From NCBI GenBank assembly GCA_964458415.1, contig CAYWIT010000006.1:59355-123354 (forward strand): DNA of 64,000 bases, read 5' to 3'. Shown here in pieces: positions 16,294 to 24,706 of the stretch. How positions within the stretch are numbered: position 1 is the first letter of the stretch; each line of letters starts with the position of its first letter. The notes beneath the pieces are model-generated. The model made no database searches. It worked only from the letters and a program-made list of their open reading frames with translations, and was not told where the DNA came from. The stretch comes from CAYWIT01 sp964458415. Lineage in GTDB: Bacteria; Pseudomonadota; Alphaproteobacteria; Micavibrionales; UBA2020. The position numbers and the translations under genes are program-made.

Positions 16294-19026
16294 ATGGCGC
16301 AAGAAGAAAACGGATATCATGGCCATCGATTCCTTGTTGATGTGAAGTCCTCCCGTCAGTTTGCCATCCGGTATGATAATGGTCAGCCTGTATCCATTCA
16401 GGCCCATGCCGTTGACGAACGGGAAAACGGTTTCCGGCCGAATGAAAAGGCTTTTGCGTTGGATGATGACAACACGCCGACAATCCAGCCGGATGGTACC
16501 GTAAAAATCGCCACGGTCGGTTTTCAGATTGAAACCAATGCGGCGGCCAAGCCGGTTTCCATGAAGCAGGTTGGTCTTGAGTATCTCCTGCATTTTAATG
16601 TCGGGGCACATGGTGGGGTGACAGTTACTTATGAAATGACCGTTGAATCAAAAGCGGATCTTAAGGAATACGGTATTGACCCCGCGTTTCCGACGCGGTT
16701 TGAACTGAATCTGGATCCGAATGAACCGGGGATCGTTCGTGGCCGCGATGGCAAGATGCAGGTCAGTCCGGCGCTGGTCGGAATGCTGCCTTTCCCGCCG
16801 CATCATGATGGCGGAGCCGTTATTGCCCGGATGAATACTGAAATATCATCGGAAAATACCGCGATAATGCCGCGAAAAGAGGACTCTCTTGACGAGCCTT
16901 ACTCACCTGCAAAACCGGAAAGGGCCGAGCAGAAGACAGATTCCTCCGTCCCGGCCACGCGTCCGGCTTCTGATTTCAACCGGGCCCGTTCAACACCTAC
17001 GCTGGACAAGCCGAAAATTTCCGATGCGGCGATTGAAGCCGTGATCCGTTCCTTCTGCGAAGATTTGAGCCTGAAGGCGGAAAGCGGCAGGCTGGACCCC
17101 GTCGTTGGTCGCGATACCGAAACCGATCAGTCGCTGAAAGTGCTGTCTCGCCGGAAACAGGCCAGCCTTTGCTTTACGGGCGATGCCGGTGTGGGCAAGA
17201 CGGCGATGTTCTCCGCGATTGCCCAGCGGATCGCGGACGACAATAATGTTCCAGATTCTCTGCGTGGCGCGCGTATCCTGCAGCTCGATCTGCAGGCGAT
17301 GAATGCCGGTGCCAAATTCCGCGGCGAGTTCGAAGGCAAGCTGAAACCGCTGATTGACGGGCTGAAAGAGCGTGAGGGTATTCTGAAAGGGCGTAAAATC
17401 ATCATCGCTATTGATGAAATCCACTCGCAGCTGACCTCCGGTAAAGCCGAGGGCGGTACCGATGCGGGCAATATGATGAAGCCCTTCTTTACCTCGCGCG
17501 GCATTTCCGTCATGGGAACGACGACAGGGGAAGAATATCGCAAGCATATCGAGAAAGATCCGGCGCTCGCCAGCCGTTTTGAACAGCTGGTGCTGGAACA
17601 GCCGGATGCGGCAACGACCAAGATTATTCTGAATCGTCTGTGGCCCTTGATCCGCGACCACCATGAACTGGCGGAAGATCTGGCCGACGAGGATATGGAT
17701 TACATTGTCAACATGTCCAACCGCTATGCGCCGAATGAAGCGCAGCCCCGCAAGGGTGAAAAAGTGCTGGATATGGCGGCGGCCTCGGCCAAGTTCCGTC
17801 ACAGCAATGTGATTGAGCGGCAAGACATCATTTCCGCCGTGGCGCAGATGTCGAAACTGTCGGAGAGCTTCCTGAACCAGAGCGATCACGAACGCTTTCT
17901 GGAGATGGAACATGAATTGCCAAAAGAGGTTCTGGGACAGCCCGGTATTTTGCGGGTGGTTGACGGCCTGATCGGGTCGCGTTCCGGTCTGAACGATCCA
18001 AACCAGCCGTGGGGCTGCTTCGTCCTGCAGGGCCCGACCGGAACCGGCAAGACTGAACTTTGCAAGGCTTTGGCCCGTCACCTGTTTGGCACTGAAGACG
18101 CGATGATCAAGCTGGACATGTCGGAATACAGCGACAAGCATACGGTTTCCCGCCTGATCGGGGCTCCTCCGGGCTTCGTCGGTTTTGAAGATGCCGAACC
18201 GGCTTTGACCGAACGGATCCGCCAGCGCCCTTATGCTATCTTGCTGCTGGACGAAATCGAGAAAGCGCATCCGGACGTGTTCAACGTGCTGTTGCCTGTT
18301 CTTAACGATGGGCAGATGACGGATAACAAGGGCAAAAAAGTTCTGTTCAATAACGTGATCGTGATGATGACGACAAATGCCGGCGCAAGTCAGGTGATGA
18401 ACGTTCTCAAGCTTGGCGGCAAGAGCGGCATGGGCTTTGGAAGTTCTGATGACATGTCTTCTCAGGAACTGGAAGAGCAGTTGGCTAAAATCTATAAAAA
18501 AGCGGTCACAAACCCGACCGAAGATGGCCGGCCGGCCTTGTTCCGTCCGGAGATGGTTAACCGGATTGAAGAGCTGGGCGGTTTCATTACCTTCCTGCCG
18601 CTGACGCCGGAGGTTGTTACAAACCTGGTTGATCGTCAGATTGATGGCGTTGCCAGACGGCTGGCAGATGCCGGTGGTGCCGGTCTGAAGGGCGTCAAGC
18701 TGGAAGTGACAGCAGACGTTAAAGAAGAGCTGGTGAAGCTTGGCTATGACCGTGCGATGGGCGCGCGCCCCTTGCGCAAGGCCATTCGTGAAAAGATTGC
18801 CAATCCGCTCGGAAAATGGCTGATGATGAACAAGGAAGAGGCGGTTAAATTCACGGCCGAAAACGGCGGCGCGAAACTTGTGATCGACTCGATCGCAAAG
18901 TTTGCACCAAAGCTGATGCCGTTGAAGGAGCCGGCGCCGGCTGCTGTTAATGACAACACGGCAGAGGCCGCGCCAAGTGCGAAGCCAAAGCGGGTAAAGA
19001 AGGCGTCGCCGAATCCAAAACCTTGA
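16294..19026 (+). CDS. Hsp100/Clp AAA+ ATPase with a non-canonical N-terminal domain
   Basis: The 910-aa protein has two AAA+ modules. D1 has Walker A GDAGVGKT (296-303), IIIAIDEIH, pore loop KFRGEFE and Arg finger ASRFEQ. D2 has GPTGTGKTE (about 580), ILLLDEIEKAH, pore loop PPGFVGF and TTNAG. There is no long ClpB middle coiled coil. A loop at K710-F715 (KSGMGF) sits where ClpA, ClpC and ClpX carry the I/L-G-F/L tripeptide for ClpP binding. The first about 240 residues are not a Clp_N repeat: a beta-rich domain (1-175) and a disordered linker. It is an unfoldase with possibly novel substrate recognition. Confidence 0.85.
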   Translation: MAQEENGYHGHRFLVDVKSSRQFAIRYDNGQPVSIQAHAVDERENGFRPNEKAFALDDDNTPTIQPDGTVKIATVGFQIETNAAAKPVSMKQVGLEYLLHFNVGAHGGVTVTYEMTVESKADLKEYGIDPAFPTRFELNLDPNEPGIVRGRDGKMQVSPALVGMLPFPPHHDGGAVIARMNTEISSENTAIMPRKEDSLDEPYSPAKPERAEQKTDSSVPATRPASDFNRARSTPTLDKPKISDAAIEAVIRSFCEDLSLKAESGRLDPVVGRDTETDQSLKVLSRRKQASLCFTGDAGVGKTAMFSAIAQRIADDNNVPDSLRGARILQLDLQAMNAGAKFRGEFEGKLKPLIDGLKEREGILKGRKIIIAIDEIHSQLTSGKAEGGTDAGNMMKPFFTSRGISVMGTTTGEEYRKHIEKDPALASRFEQLVLEQPDAATTKIILNRLWPLIRDHHELAEDLADEDMDYIVNMSNRYAPNEAQPRKGEKVLDMAAASAKFRHSNVIERQDIISAVAQMSKLSESFLNQSDHERFLEMEHELPKEVLGQPGILRVVDGLIGSRSGLNDPNQPWGCFVLQGPTGTGKTELCKALARHLFGTEDAMIKLDMSEYSDKHTVSRLIGAPPGFVGFEDAEPALTERIRQRPYAILLLDEIEKAHPDVFNVLLPVLNDGQMTDNKGKKVLFNNVIVMMTTNAGASQVMNVLKLGGKSGMGFGSSDDMSSQELEEQLAKIYKKAVTNPTEDGRPALFRPEMVNRIEELGGFITFLPLTPEVVTNLVDRQIDGVARRLADAGGAGLKGVKLEVTADVKEELVKLGYDRAMGARPLRKAIREKIANPLGKWLMMNKEEAVKFTAENGGAKLVIDSIAKFAPKLMPLKEPAPAAVNDNTAEAAPSAKPKRVKKASPNPKP

Positions 19027-19052
19027 TAAATTCTAAAGCAGGTAAACTAAAA

Positions 19053-19077
19053 GGCCCCTGAAAAGGGGTCTTTTTTT
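19053..19077 (+). terminator. Rho-independent terminator after the Hsp100-like gene
   Basis: A seven-pair hairpin (GGCCCCT, GAAA loop, AGGGGTC, one G-T pair) is followed by seven T. It begins 27 bp after the ATPase stop. The opposite strand has a run of four T after the same stem, so it could also slow transcription from the convergent Sel1 gene. Confidence 0.85.
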
Positions 19078-19096
19078 ATGGCATTAAAAAGATTCT

Positions 19097-20422
19097 TCAT
19101 TGGTATTTGTAGGACGGTACGTTCTTTTTGTTCTGCGCGGCGAGTGTTTTCTTCGCCGGCTTCCATTCATTGACCCAGAGGCGGGCTTTGTTCAGTTCGC
19201 TCTGGGTCAGGGCATTGGAAGCGTTAATGCGTGCAACGATGGCCGTGGATTTCATCTCGCCTTCCGGCAAGGCGCCGGCGGCCAGAGAAAACCACTGATA
19301 AGCCTTGACCATATCCTTGAGAACGCCGGTGCCATCGCGATAGAGCCGGCCCATTTCAAAAAAAGCGACAGCCTCGCCGGCATCGGCGGCGGCCTGATAG
19401 AGCGTGGCGGCTTGTACTGTATCCTTCTTGGTTCCTGTTCCGGTTTCGTAGAGATGCGCCAGCGCCAGAATGGAGGGTATATAATCGCCTTCTTTTTGCG
19501 CCTTCTGGTAGAGTTTGATGGCTTCATTGTAATCTTTAGGAACGCCGATGCCCATTTCGTAAAGAAAGGCCAGACGGTGCATGGCGCGGATATCGCCCTG
19601 CTGGGCCGCATGAAAGTACCAGATTGCCGCATCCTCCGGCCCCTTGGTGGCATCGCCGATACCTTGCTCGTACATGCGGGCAATGCTGAATTGCGAAGCC
19701 CTGTGGCCCTGTTCAGCGGCACGGCGATACCAGACAAGCGCCTGAATATCGTCTTTTTCCATGCCAAGGCCGTATCGATGCATGTAGCCCAGCGCGTTTT
19801 GTGAATAGACGTCACCCTGATTGGCGGCATAGGTATACCAGCGCAGGGCCTCGGCATAGTTCAGAGGGATGCCTTCACCCTGGCGATACATGGTGGCCAG
19901 ATTGTATTGTGCCCGCATATTGCCCTGCATGGCGGATTGCAGAAACCATTGTGCCGCCAAAGGAAGGTTCTTCTTGTAGGGGCGCCCGCTGCGAAGCATG
20001 GCGGCCAGATTGTTTTGCGCGACGGCATCGCCCATTTGCGCCGCCTTTGTGTACCATTTGAAGGCTTCTTCATCGCTGCGGTTTACGCCATAGCCAACGG
20101 AATACATATATCCCATGTAGACGATGGCGGGCAGATAGTCTTGTGCGGCTGATTTTTTATACCAGTTGGCCGCTGTGAAAACGTCTTTCCCCATGCCAAG
20201 TCCGGTATCCAGCATATAGGCCAGATAGTATTGCGCGCGCGCATCGCCTTCATTTGCCAGCTGCCAGAAATATTTTCCGGCCAGCTGGTTGTCGCCAAAA
20301 TTAAAGGCCATCAAGGCACTGTCATAGCTGATTTCTTCTGTTTGTGCCAATACGGGCGTGCCTGTCAGGCAAAGCACAACGGCTCCGGTCATAACGGATA
20401 TAAAAAACTTTTTTTTCTGCAT
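19097..20422 (-). CDS. Sel1-like repeat protein, exported
   Basis: The 441-aa protein starts with a cleavable signal peptide (MQKKKFFISVMTGAVVLCLTGTPVLAQ) and then consists of about ten Sel1 repeats, recognisable as A..WY..AA..G...AQ..L..M...G.G. Such alpha-solenoids bind proteins or peptidoglycan-related partners in the periplasm. The substrate is unknown. It converges on the Hsp100-like gene with a terminator between. Confidence 0.88.
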   Translation of the reverse strand: MQKKKFFISVMTGAVVLCLTGTPVLAQTEEISYDSALMAFNFGDNQLAGKYFWQLANEGDARAQYYLAYMLDTGLGMGKDVFTAANWYKKSAAQDYLPAIVYMGYMYSVGYGVNRSDEEAFKWYTKAAQMGDAVAQNNLAAMLRSGRPYKKNLPLAAQWFLQSAMQGNMRAQYNLATMYRQGEGIPLNYAEALRWYTYAANQGDVYSQNALGYMHRYGLGMEKDDIQALVWYRRAAEQGHRASQFSIARMYEQGIGDATKGPEDAAIWYFHAAQQGDIRAMHRLAFLYEMGIGVPKDYNEAIKLYQKAQKEGDYIPSILALAHLYETGTGTKKDTVQAATLYQAAADAGEAVAFFEMGRLYRDGTGVLKDMVKAYQWFSLAAGALPEGEMKSTAIVARINASNALTQSELNKARLWVNEWKPAKKTLAAQNKKNVPSYKYQ

Positions 20423-20534
20423 TCCCGATTTTGGCCCTTAAGATCCAATAAATTCCCGATCTCAAGGATAATACGTCAGTGCTGGAGAAGAAAGTCTTAA
20501 AAGCCGGGCGCAGACATTAATTTCCGTACCGATG

Positions 20535-20825
20535 TTATTCGGCCATGCCGATTGCCGACATGTAGAGATCCAGCAGTTCCTGCTCTTCGCGCCGTTTCTC
20601 CAGATTTGTTTTTCGTAAGGAAACAATTTTACGCATGATTTTAGGCTCGAAACCGACTGATTTTGCTTCGCTGTAAACATCCCGAATATCTTCGGCCAGC
20701 GCCTTTTTTTCTTCCTCAAGGCGTTCAACGCGTTCGATGAAGGATTTCAGGCGCTTTCCGGAAACTTCCGCGGTGTTTTCTGCGGTATTGCTGTCATTGA
20801 CTGATTTCAGATTTGTTTTGCTCAT
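20535..20825 (-). CDS. gapR: GapR nucleoid-associated protein (DUF2312)
   Basis: The 96-aa protein ends in the DUF2312 core: RLKSFIERVERLEEEKKALAEDIRDVYSEAKSVGFEPKIMRKIVSLRK, a coiled coil with basic residues. GapR binds AT-rich, overtwisted DNA and is essential for chromosome dynamics in Caulobacter. The family is largely alphaproteobacterial, so this gene is one of the best taxonomic markers here. Confidence 0.92.
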   Translation of the reverse strand: MSKTNLKSVNDSNTAENTAEVSGKRLKSFIERVERLEEEKKALAEDIRDVYSEAKSVGFEPKIMRKIVSLRKTNLEKRREEQELLDLYMSAIGMAE

Positions 20826-20891
20826 GGCGTTTCCTTTATATGCGGTCTGCAGATTGGCGCTATCTTAACGGCTTCCAGATAGGCGTCAATA

Positions 20892-21425
20892 TCAAGAATC
20901 GTTTTCCGGGGGTGGAGAAATCACAATAGTCGTGTCAGGGGTGCAAAGTTCGAGCACGGCCAGAAGATTGTCTTGTGTCAGACCGATGCAGCCGGCGGTT
21001 GGCGTAAATTCCGGCCTTGCCAGATGAATGAATATGGCGCTGCCCTTGCCGGGAACGGGGGGCGCATCGTTGAAGCCGATGACGATGACAAGATCGTAAA
21101 GCGCATCATCGCGGGTCATGCAGTCGTGGACGCTGCTATGGGGCAGGAGGACGCGGCGGTTGTAATCGGGATGGGTGGGGTCTTCGCACCAACCGGTTTC
21201 CGGCGTCAGGATTTCTGTGGGCAGGCCCGTGCGCGGGGGAGGCAGGCGATCTGCACGGAAAAGCAATTGTCGCAGCGGAAACCGGCCGAGCGGCGTTTTC
21301 CCATCTCCTTCAATCTTGTCTTTGGTGACGCCGTTCCGCCCGAGGGTGCAGGGACATTGCAGGTCGCCGATCCGTAAAATTCCGGTCGTCGCCGTCCATG
21401 CAGATGTTTCGACAGTAATATCCAT
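20892..21425 (-). CDS. L,D-transpeptidase-like protein, compact YkuD type
   Basis: The 177-aa protein has the short YkuD form seen in many proteobacteria: CTLGRNGVTKDKIEGDGKTPLGRFPLRQLLFRADR, the conserved DDALYDLVIVIGFN, and the catalytic HLARPEFTPTAGCIGL, where His and Cys form the active site. No signal peptide is visible at the N-terminus, so its compartment is unclear. It lies in a minus-strand run between the hypothetical gene upstream and gapR. Confidence 0.85.
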   Translation of the reverse strand: MDITVETSAWTATTGILRIGDLQCPCTLGRNGVTKDKIEGDGKTPLGRFPLRQLLFRADRLPPPRTGLPTEILTPETGWCEDPTHPDYNRRVLLPHSSVHDCMTRDDALYDLVIVIGFNDAPPVPGKGSAIFIHLARPEFTPTAGCIGLTQDNLLAVLELCTPDTTIVISPPPENDS

Positions 21426-21451
21426 GCGCTATCGTATATACGGGTTTGGTC

Positions 21452-22399
21452 CTAAAAAGAAGGCTGTATATTTGATTTTTTCAGGGCGGCATATTTATCG
21501 AGCGCCTCCATCATGCGGGCGGCAATTTGTTCCTGAGGAACAGCGGTCTGGAATTTATTCTCTGAAGCAATCAACCCCGGCAGTTCTGCCGTTCTGGCAG
21601 AGACAGCCGGGGTTTCTTGCGAAGAAAGAACGGCGGTGGAGTCCTTCCGATATCCTGCAGGGGGTTCTGTCCCTGCGGTTTTCGTTGCTGCTGTCAGCAG
21701 GGCAACGTCGGAAAATCCGTTCTTCATAGAGGGAACCGGCTGTGTGGTGGATGTGGAGTGTCCGACCGGTTCCATTCTTTCATCCCCTGTGTGATGTGGA
21801 TGTGTGGGAGCAGGGGAGGAAGAGAATTCCTGTGCATTTAACAATGCAAGACGTGTGCCAAGCGCGGTATCGGCGCTTTCCTGCGTTGTCCAGATAATGT
21901 CGTTGGCGGTCGGTGTTCCGGCAGCCGGCGTTATGCTGTCATAACTTGCCGCCAGCATGGTATTTGTCTGGCGTTCTTCCTGACCGTTCAACAGGGCCAG
22001 CATATTCTGGCCAATATCCTGTCCGGTTGATTTTTCAACGGCGATATCCGCAAAGGCAACGGCGGCACCAATTGGGCCGCCGTACAGCGTGTCACCGGCA
22101 ATCCGCGCCATGGGGCTGATTTCGTCACCCGTCAGGCTACGATAAATTGTTGAGATCACCGGAATATGCTGCAGGGGATTGATGACATCGATCAGGCCGA
22201 ACAGGAACGACATAAAGCTGTGTTCTTCCGTTGCGGCGGATTCTGCCCCGGCAGAATTTGCCGTGTGAAGGGCATCGGAAAATCCGGTTGCTTCCTGCGC
22301 TGCTGCCGCGCGTCTTGCGCCATAAACCGGCAGGGAACCGGCGGTCCTGCTTTCGCCGGAATATAATATAGAGGCCTGATAGTTTGTCGGATCAATCAT
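21452..22399 (-). CDS. Hypothetical protein with a conserved NPLQHIP core
   Basis: I do not recognise a named family. The 315-aa protein has a conserved-looking central block at about residues 60-130: FGLIDVINPLQHIPVISTIYRSLTGDEISPMARIAGDTLYGGPIGAAVAFADI, with glycine and small residues that may contact membrane. The rest is low-complexity, rich in Ala, Ser, Thr and Pro, and ends in a short helix (QIAARMMEALDKYAALKK). No signal peptide is present. Confidence 0.6.
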   Translation of the reverse strand: MIDPTNYQASILYSGESRTAGSLPVYGARRAAAAQEATGFSDALHTANSAGAESAATEEHSFMSFLFGLIDVINPLQHIPVISTIYRSLTGDEISPMARIAGDTLYGGPIGAAVAFADIAVEKSTGQDIGQNMLALLNGQEERQTNTMLAASYDSITPAAGTPTANDIIWTTQESADTALGTRLALLNAQEFSSSPAPTHPHHTGDERMEPVGHSTSTTQPVPSMKNGFSDVALLTAATKTAGTEPPAGYRKDSTAVLSSQETPAVSARTAELPGLIASENKFQTAVPQEQIAARMMEALDKYAALKKSNIQPSF

Positions 22400-22491
22400 A
22401 TTATACCGCTCCTGCAGGTTAAAACTGCAAGGAGCGTGCCAGAAAATTTTTATAGTCTGGTTTATAGAATTTTAATCTTTGAAAATTTTAC

Positions 22492-22520
22492 GTGACAGCC
22501 GAATCACTTTTGCGTATAGT
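22492..22520 (+). promoter_or_regulatory. Candidate promoter of a small RNA or phoH leader
   Basis: GTGACA at 22492-22497 and TATAGT at 22515-22520 are separated by 17 bp, each matching consensus at five of six positions. Transcription would start near 22527. Confidence 0.5.
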
Positions 22521-22681
22521 GAAGTCAGGTTGAATTGCTTTCGGGGGCGTCCATTGGATCTCATCAGACTGCATGTACTGCCGCCGTTAATCGGTACCCG
22601 CCATGTGGCGAGTTTGATAATCGCCAGCCCCACGACTCGCATCGTCAAGAGTTTTGCCGCCTCCCCTTGGGAGGTTTTTTT
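22521..22681 (+). ncRNA. Candidate small RNA (about 155 nt) or attenuated phoH leader
   Basis: A promoter at 22492-22520 and a terminator at 22660-22681 bracket a segment without a credible ORF. It can fold: GGGGGCG near 22541 can pair with CGCCTCC at the 3' end, which would compete with the terminator stem, and short hairpins such as CGCCA-TG-TGGCG lie inside. It precedes phoH by 80 bp. It may be a free-standing sRNA or a leader that controls read-through into phoH. It does not match any RNA family I can name. Confidence 0.4.
22660..22681 (+). terminator. Rho-independent terminator upstream of phoH
   Basis: CCTCCC, a CTT loop and GGGAGG form a perfect six-pair stem directly followed by seven T. 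It does not follow a protein-coding gene on this strand, which supports a short RNA upstream. Confidence 0.75.
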
Positions 22682-22760
22682 ATGTCCGGAACAGGCGCCG
22701 AAGATTTCCATTCACTACAACCGACCACCAACATCCACCAGCAAAGGGAGATCGTAATAT

Positions 22761-23513
22761 ATGGGGAAAAAGTCCAAAATCAACGCATCACACGCCAATC
22801 GTGCGCCTTCTGCCGACAGGGTTCATCACCTGTTTGGCCGCGAGGCGCAGTGGGATCCGCTGGATGGCTTTAAAGGACAACGGGACCAGAGCTACGTTAA
22901 AAACGTGCGTCCCCGGAGCGAAGGCCAGCAAAAGTTGATGGACGCCATTCAGAAACATAATCTTATACTGGCGATCGGCCCCGCCGGAACGGGAAAAACC
23001 TATCTGGCGATTGCTGCCGCTGTCGAAGCTTTCGAAAAAGGTAAAGTAGAGCGGATCATTTTGTCCCGCCCTGCCGTCGAGGCGGGCGAGAAGATCGGCT
23101 ATCTGCCGGGCGACCTGCAGGATAAAATGGCGCCATATCTTCGGCCGCTTTATGATGCGCTTAATGACCGCATGGGGATCAAGCGGCTGAAACAGGCGAT
23201 TGAGACCGGTGAAATCGAAATTGCGCCGGTAGGTTATATGCGGGGCCGAACGCTGAACAACGCTTTTGTCGTTATTGATGAAGCGCAGAATTGCACCTAT
23301 GGACAGATCAAGATGCTGGTCAGCAGGCTGGGCTGGAATTCCACCATGGTGATTACCGGGGATCCGGACCAGAGCGATTTGCTGGACGGCATTTCCGGCC
23401 TGAAGGATATGTCCCGCAAATTGGCGACCGTCGAGGGGATTGCGGTCGAAAATCTGCGTGAAACGGACATTGTACGCCATCCGCTGGTGGCAAAAATGCT
23501 GGAAGTCATTTGA
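22761..23513 (+). CDS. PhoH family ATPase
   Basis: The 250-aa protein has Walker A GPAGTGKTYLA, the conserved ILSRPAVEAGEKIGYLPGDLQDKMAPYLRPLYDAL, Walker B FVVIDEAQNC and sensor TGDPDQSDL. PhoH proteins are RNA-linked ATPases or helicase-like enzymes, and this short form resembles E. coli PhoH rather than PhoH-PIN fusions. GGGAGA precedes the ATG. A strong terminator follows at 23558. Confidence 0.92.
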   Translation: MGKKSKINASHANRAPSADRVHHLFGREAQWDPLDGFKGQRDQSYVKNVRPRSEGQQKLMDAIQKHNLILAIGPAGTGKTYLAIAAAVEAFEKGKVERIILSRPAVEAGEKIGYLPGDLQDKMAPYLRPLYDALNDRMGIKRLKQAIETGEIEIAPVGYMRGRTLNNAFVVIDEAQNCTYGQIKMLVSRLGWNSTMVITGDPDQSDLLDGISGLKDMSRKLATVEGIAVENLRETDIVRHPLVAKMLEVI

Positions 23514-23557
23514 ATCTTTTTTCTACACTACACACTCTACCGACACCTCACCTTTTC

Positions 23558-23586
23558 GGCCCGGCGCTCTGCGTCGGGTCTTTTTT
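23558..23586 (+). terminator. Rho-independent terminator after phoH
   Basis: A nine-pair stem (GGCCCGGCG with CGTCGGGTC, including two G-T pairs) with a CTCTG loop is followed by six T, 45 bp after the phoH stop. Confidence 0.85.
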
Positions 23587-23627
23587 CTGCGCGCTTGTTG
23601 CGGTAGAATGCGGAAAAGGAGCCTGTA

Positions 23628-24389
23628 ATGATCCTCAAGAAATTCTCTCCCCGTCCCGGGGTAGAGCTTGCCTATTATAAAACCGTCGCAGAAACGCCCG
23701 CTCTTCCGGGGGTTATTTTTCTGGGCGGATTCATGTCAGACATGACGGGAACCAAGGCTGTTTTTCTGGAACAGTATTGCCGGGAACGGGGACAGGGGTT
23801 TGTACGCTTTGATTATCAGGGGCATGGCGCTTCAAGCGGCCGGTTTGAAGATGGAACGATTGGCCGCTGGCTGCAGGATGCTCTCGATGTTTTTGATACA
23901 TTGACCGAGGGGCCGCAGATTGTTGTGGGCTCTTCCATGGGTGGCTGGCTGGCGTTGCTGCTGGCGCTACGCCGGCCGGAAAGAGTGGCGGGACTGATCG
24001 GGTTGGCACCAGCACCAGATTTTTCGGATGATGTTTACCATCACGAATTAACGCAGCAGCAACGCCATGAAATTGAGGAGAAGGGCGTCACGCATTTGCC
24101 CAATCTTTATGGCGCGCCCTATCCGCTGACGCGGCAATTGTTCGATGAGGCACGGCAATATTATTTGTTACAGCAGGAGATTGCCATTTACTGTCCGGTG
24201 CGCTTGATTCATGGCCGGCAGGATCCGGACGTGCCGTGGCAGAAAAGTGAAAAAATCAAGGAAAAACTGCTCTCGCAGGATGTGAAGATTTATTGGGTAG
24301 AGGAGGGCGACCATCGCCTGTCGCGTGATCAGGATTTGTCCCTGATCGGGGAAACGGTTGCGGAAATCAGTCACGCGAGCGGTAGGTAA
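23628..24389 (+). CDS. Alpha/beta hydrolase, ABHD10-like
   Basis: The 253-aa hydrolase has the GFMSDMTGTKA motif, nucleophile elbow GSSMGGW and the catalytic Asp and His regions HGRQDPDVPW and EEGDHRLSRDQDL. The sequence between resembles ABHD10-type thioesterases/esterases, which remove acyl groups from proteins or cleave acyl glucuronides. The 3' end overlaps the convergent small membrane protein gene by 23 bp. Confidence 0.87.
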   Translation: MILKKFSPRPGVELAYYKTVAETPALPGVIFLGGFMSDMTGTKAVFLEQYCRERGQGFVRFDYQGHGASSGRFEDGTIGRWLQDALDVFDTLTEGPQIVVGSSMGGWLALLLALRRPERVAGLIGLAPAPDFSDDVYHHELTQQQRHEIEEKGVTHLPNLYGAPYPLTRQLFDEARQYYLLQQEIAIYCPVRLIHGRQDPDVPWQKSEKIKEKLLSQDVKIYWVEEGDHRLSRDQDLSLIGETVAEISHASGR

Positions 24390-24705
24390 ACCCGCCGCGT
24401 CCGCCGCTCTTGCCGCCTTTGACGGCAAAGATTATCCGATAAAGCAGATAGAAGAAAATTCCCGGCACAAAAACGGCAATAAAGCCGGGGAGTTTGAACA
24501 GTTTGTCAACAAGGCTTGATTTCAGATGCGCGGATAAAAAAGCCTTTGCGTTTGAAAGGGAGGCGGCATCGATGCTGGTCCACCATTCCGACAGGGAGCG
24601 AATATCCAGTGCCGCGATGGAAAGCCAGCCGTTGATCAGGTCATAAATCAGAACCAGCAGTGCTCCGATCATAAAAGTTTTGCCAATGATACGGAGTGCT
24701 TCCAT
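24367..24705 (-). CDS. Small membrane protein downstream of the DotL-like gene
   Basis: The product is 112 aa when started at the ATG at 24705, which lies just past the stop of the DotL-like gene. The frame runs further upstream but only as a shadow of that gene. Two helices are predicted: FMIGALLVLIYDLING near the N-terminus and PGFIAVFVPGIFFYLLYRIIFAV near the C-terminus, separated by a polar stretch and followed by a Gly- and Arg-rich tail. I recognise no family. Its tight linkage suggests a membrane partner of the secretion coupling complex. Confidence 0.6.
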   Translation of the reverse strand: MEALRIIGKTFMIGALLVLIYDLINGWLSIAALDIRSLSEWWTSIDAASLSNAKAFLSAHLKSSLVDKLFKLPGFIAVFVPGIFFYLLYRIIFAVKGGKSGGRGGFTYRSRD

Positions 24706-24706
24706 T

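Noticed and set aside
16990..18270. A 426-codon minus-strand frame inside the Hsp100-like gene.
   Set aside because: Its length follows from codon bias of the plus-strand gene; it encodes no recognisable motif.
22472..22757. Short frames on both strands in the region before phoH as small proteins.
   Set aside because: They cross a promoter and a terminator, lack ribosome-binding sites and show no protein-like composition.
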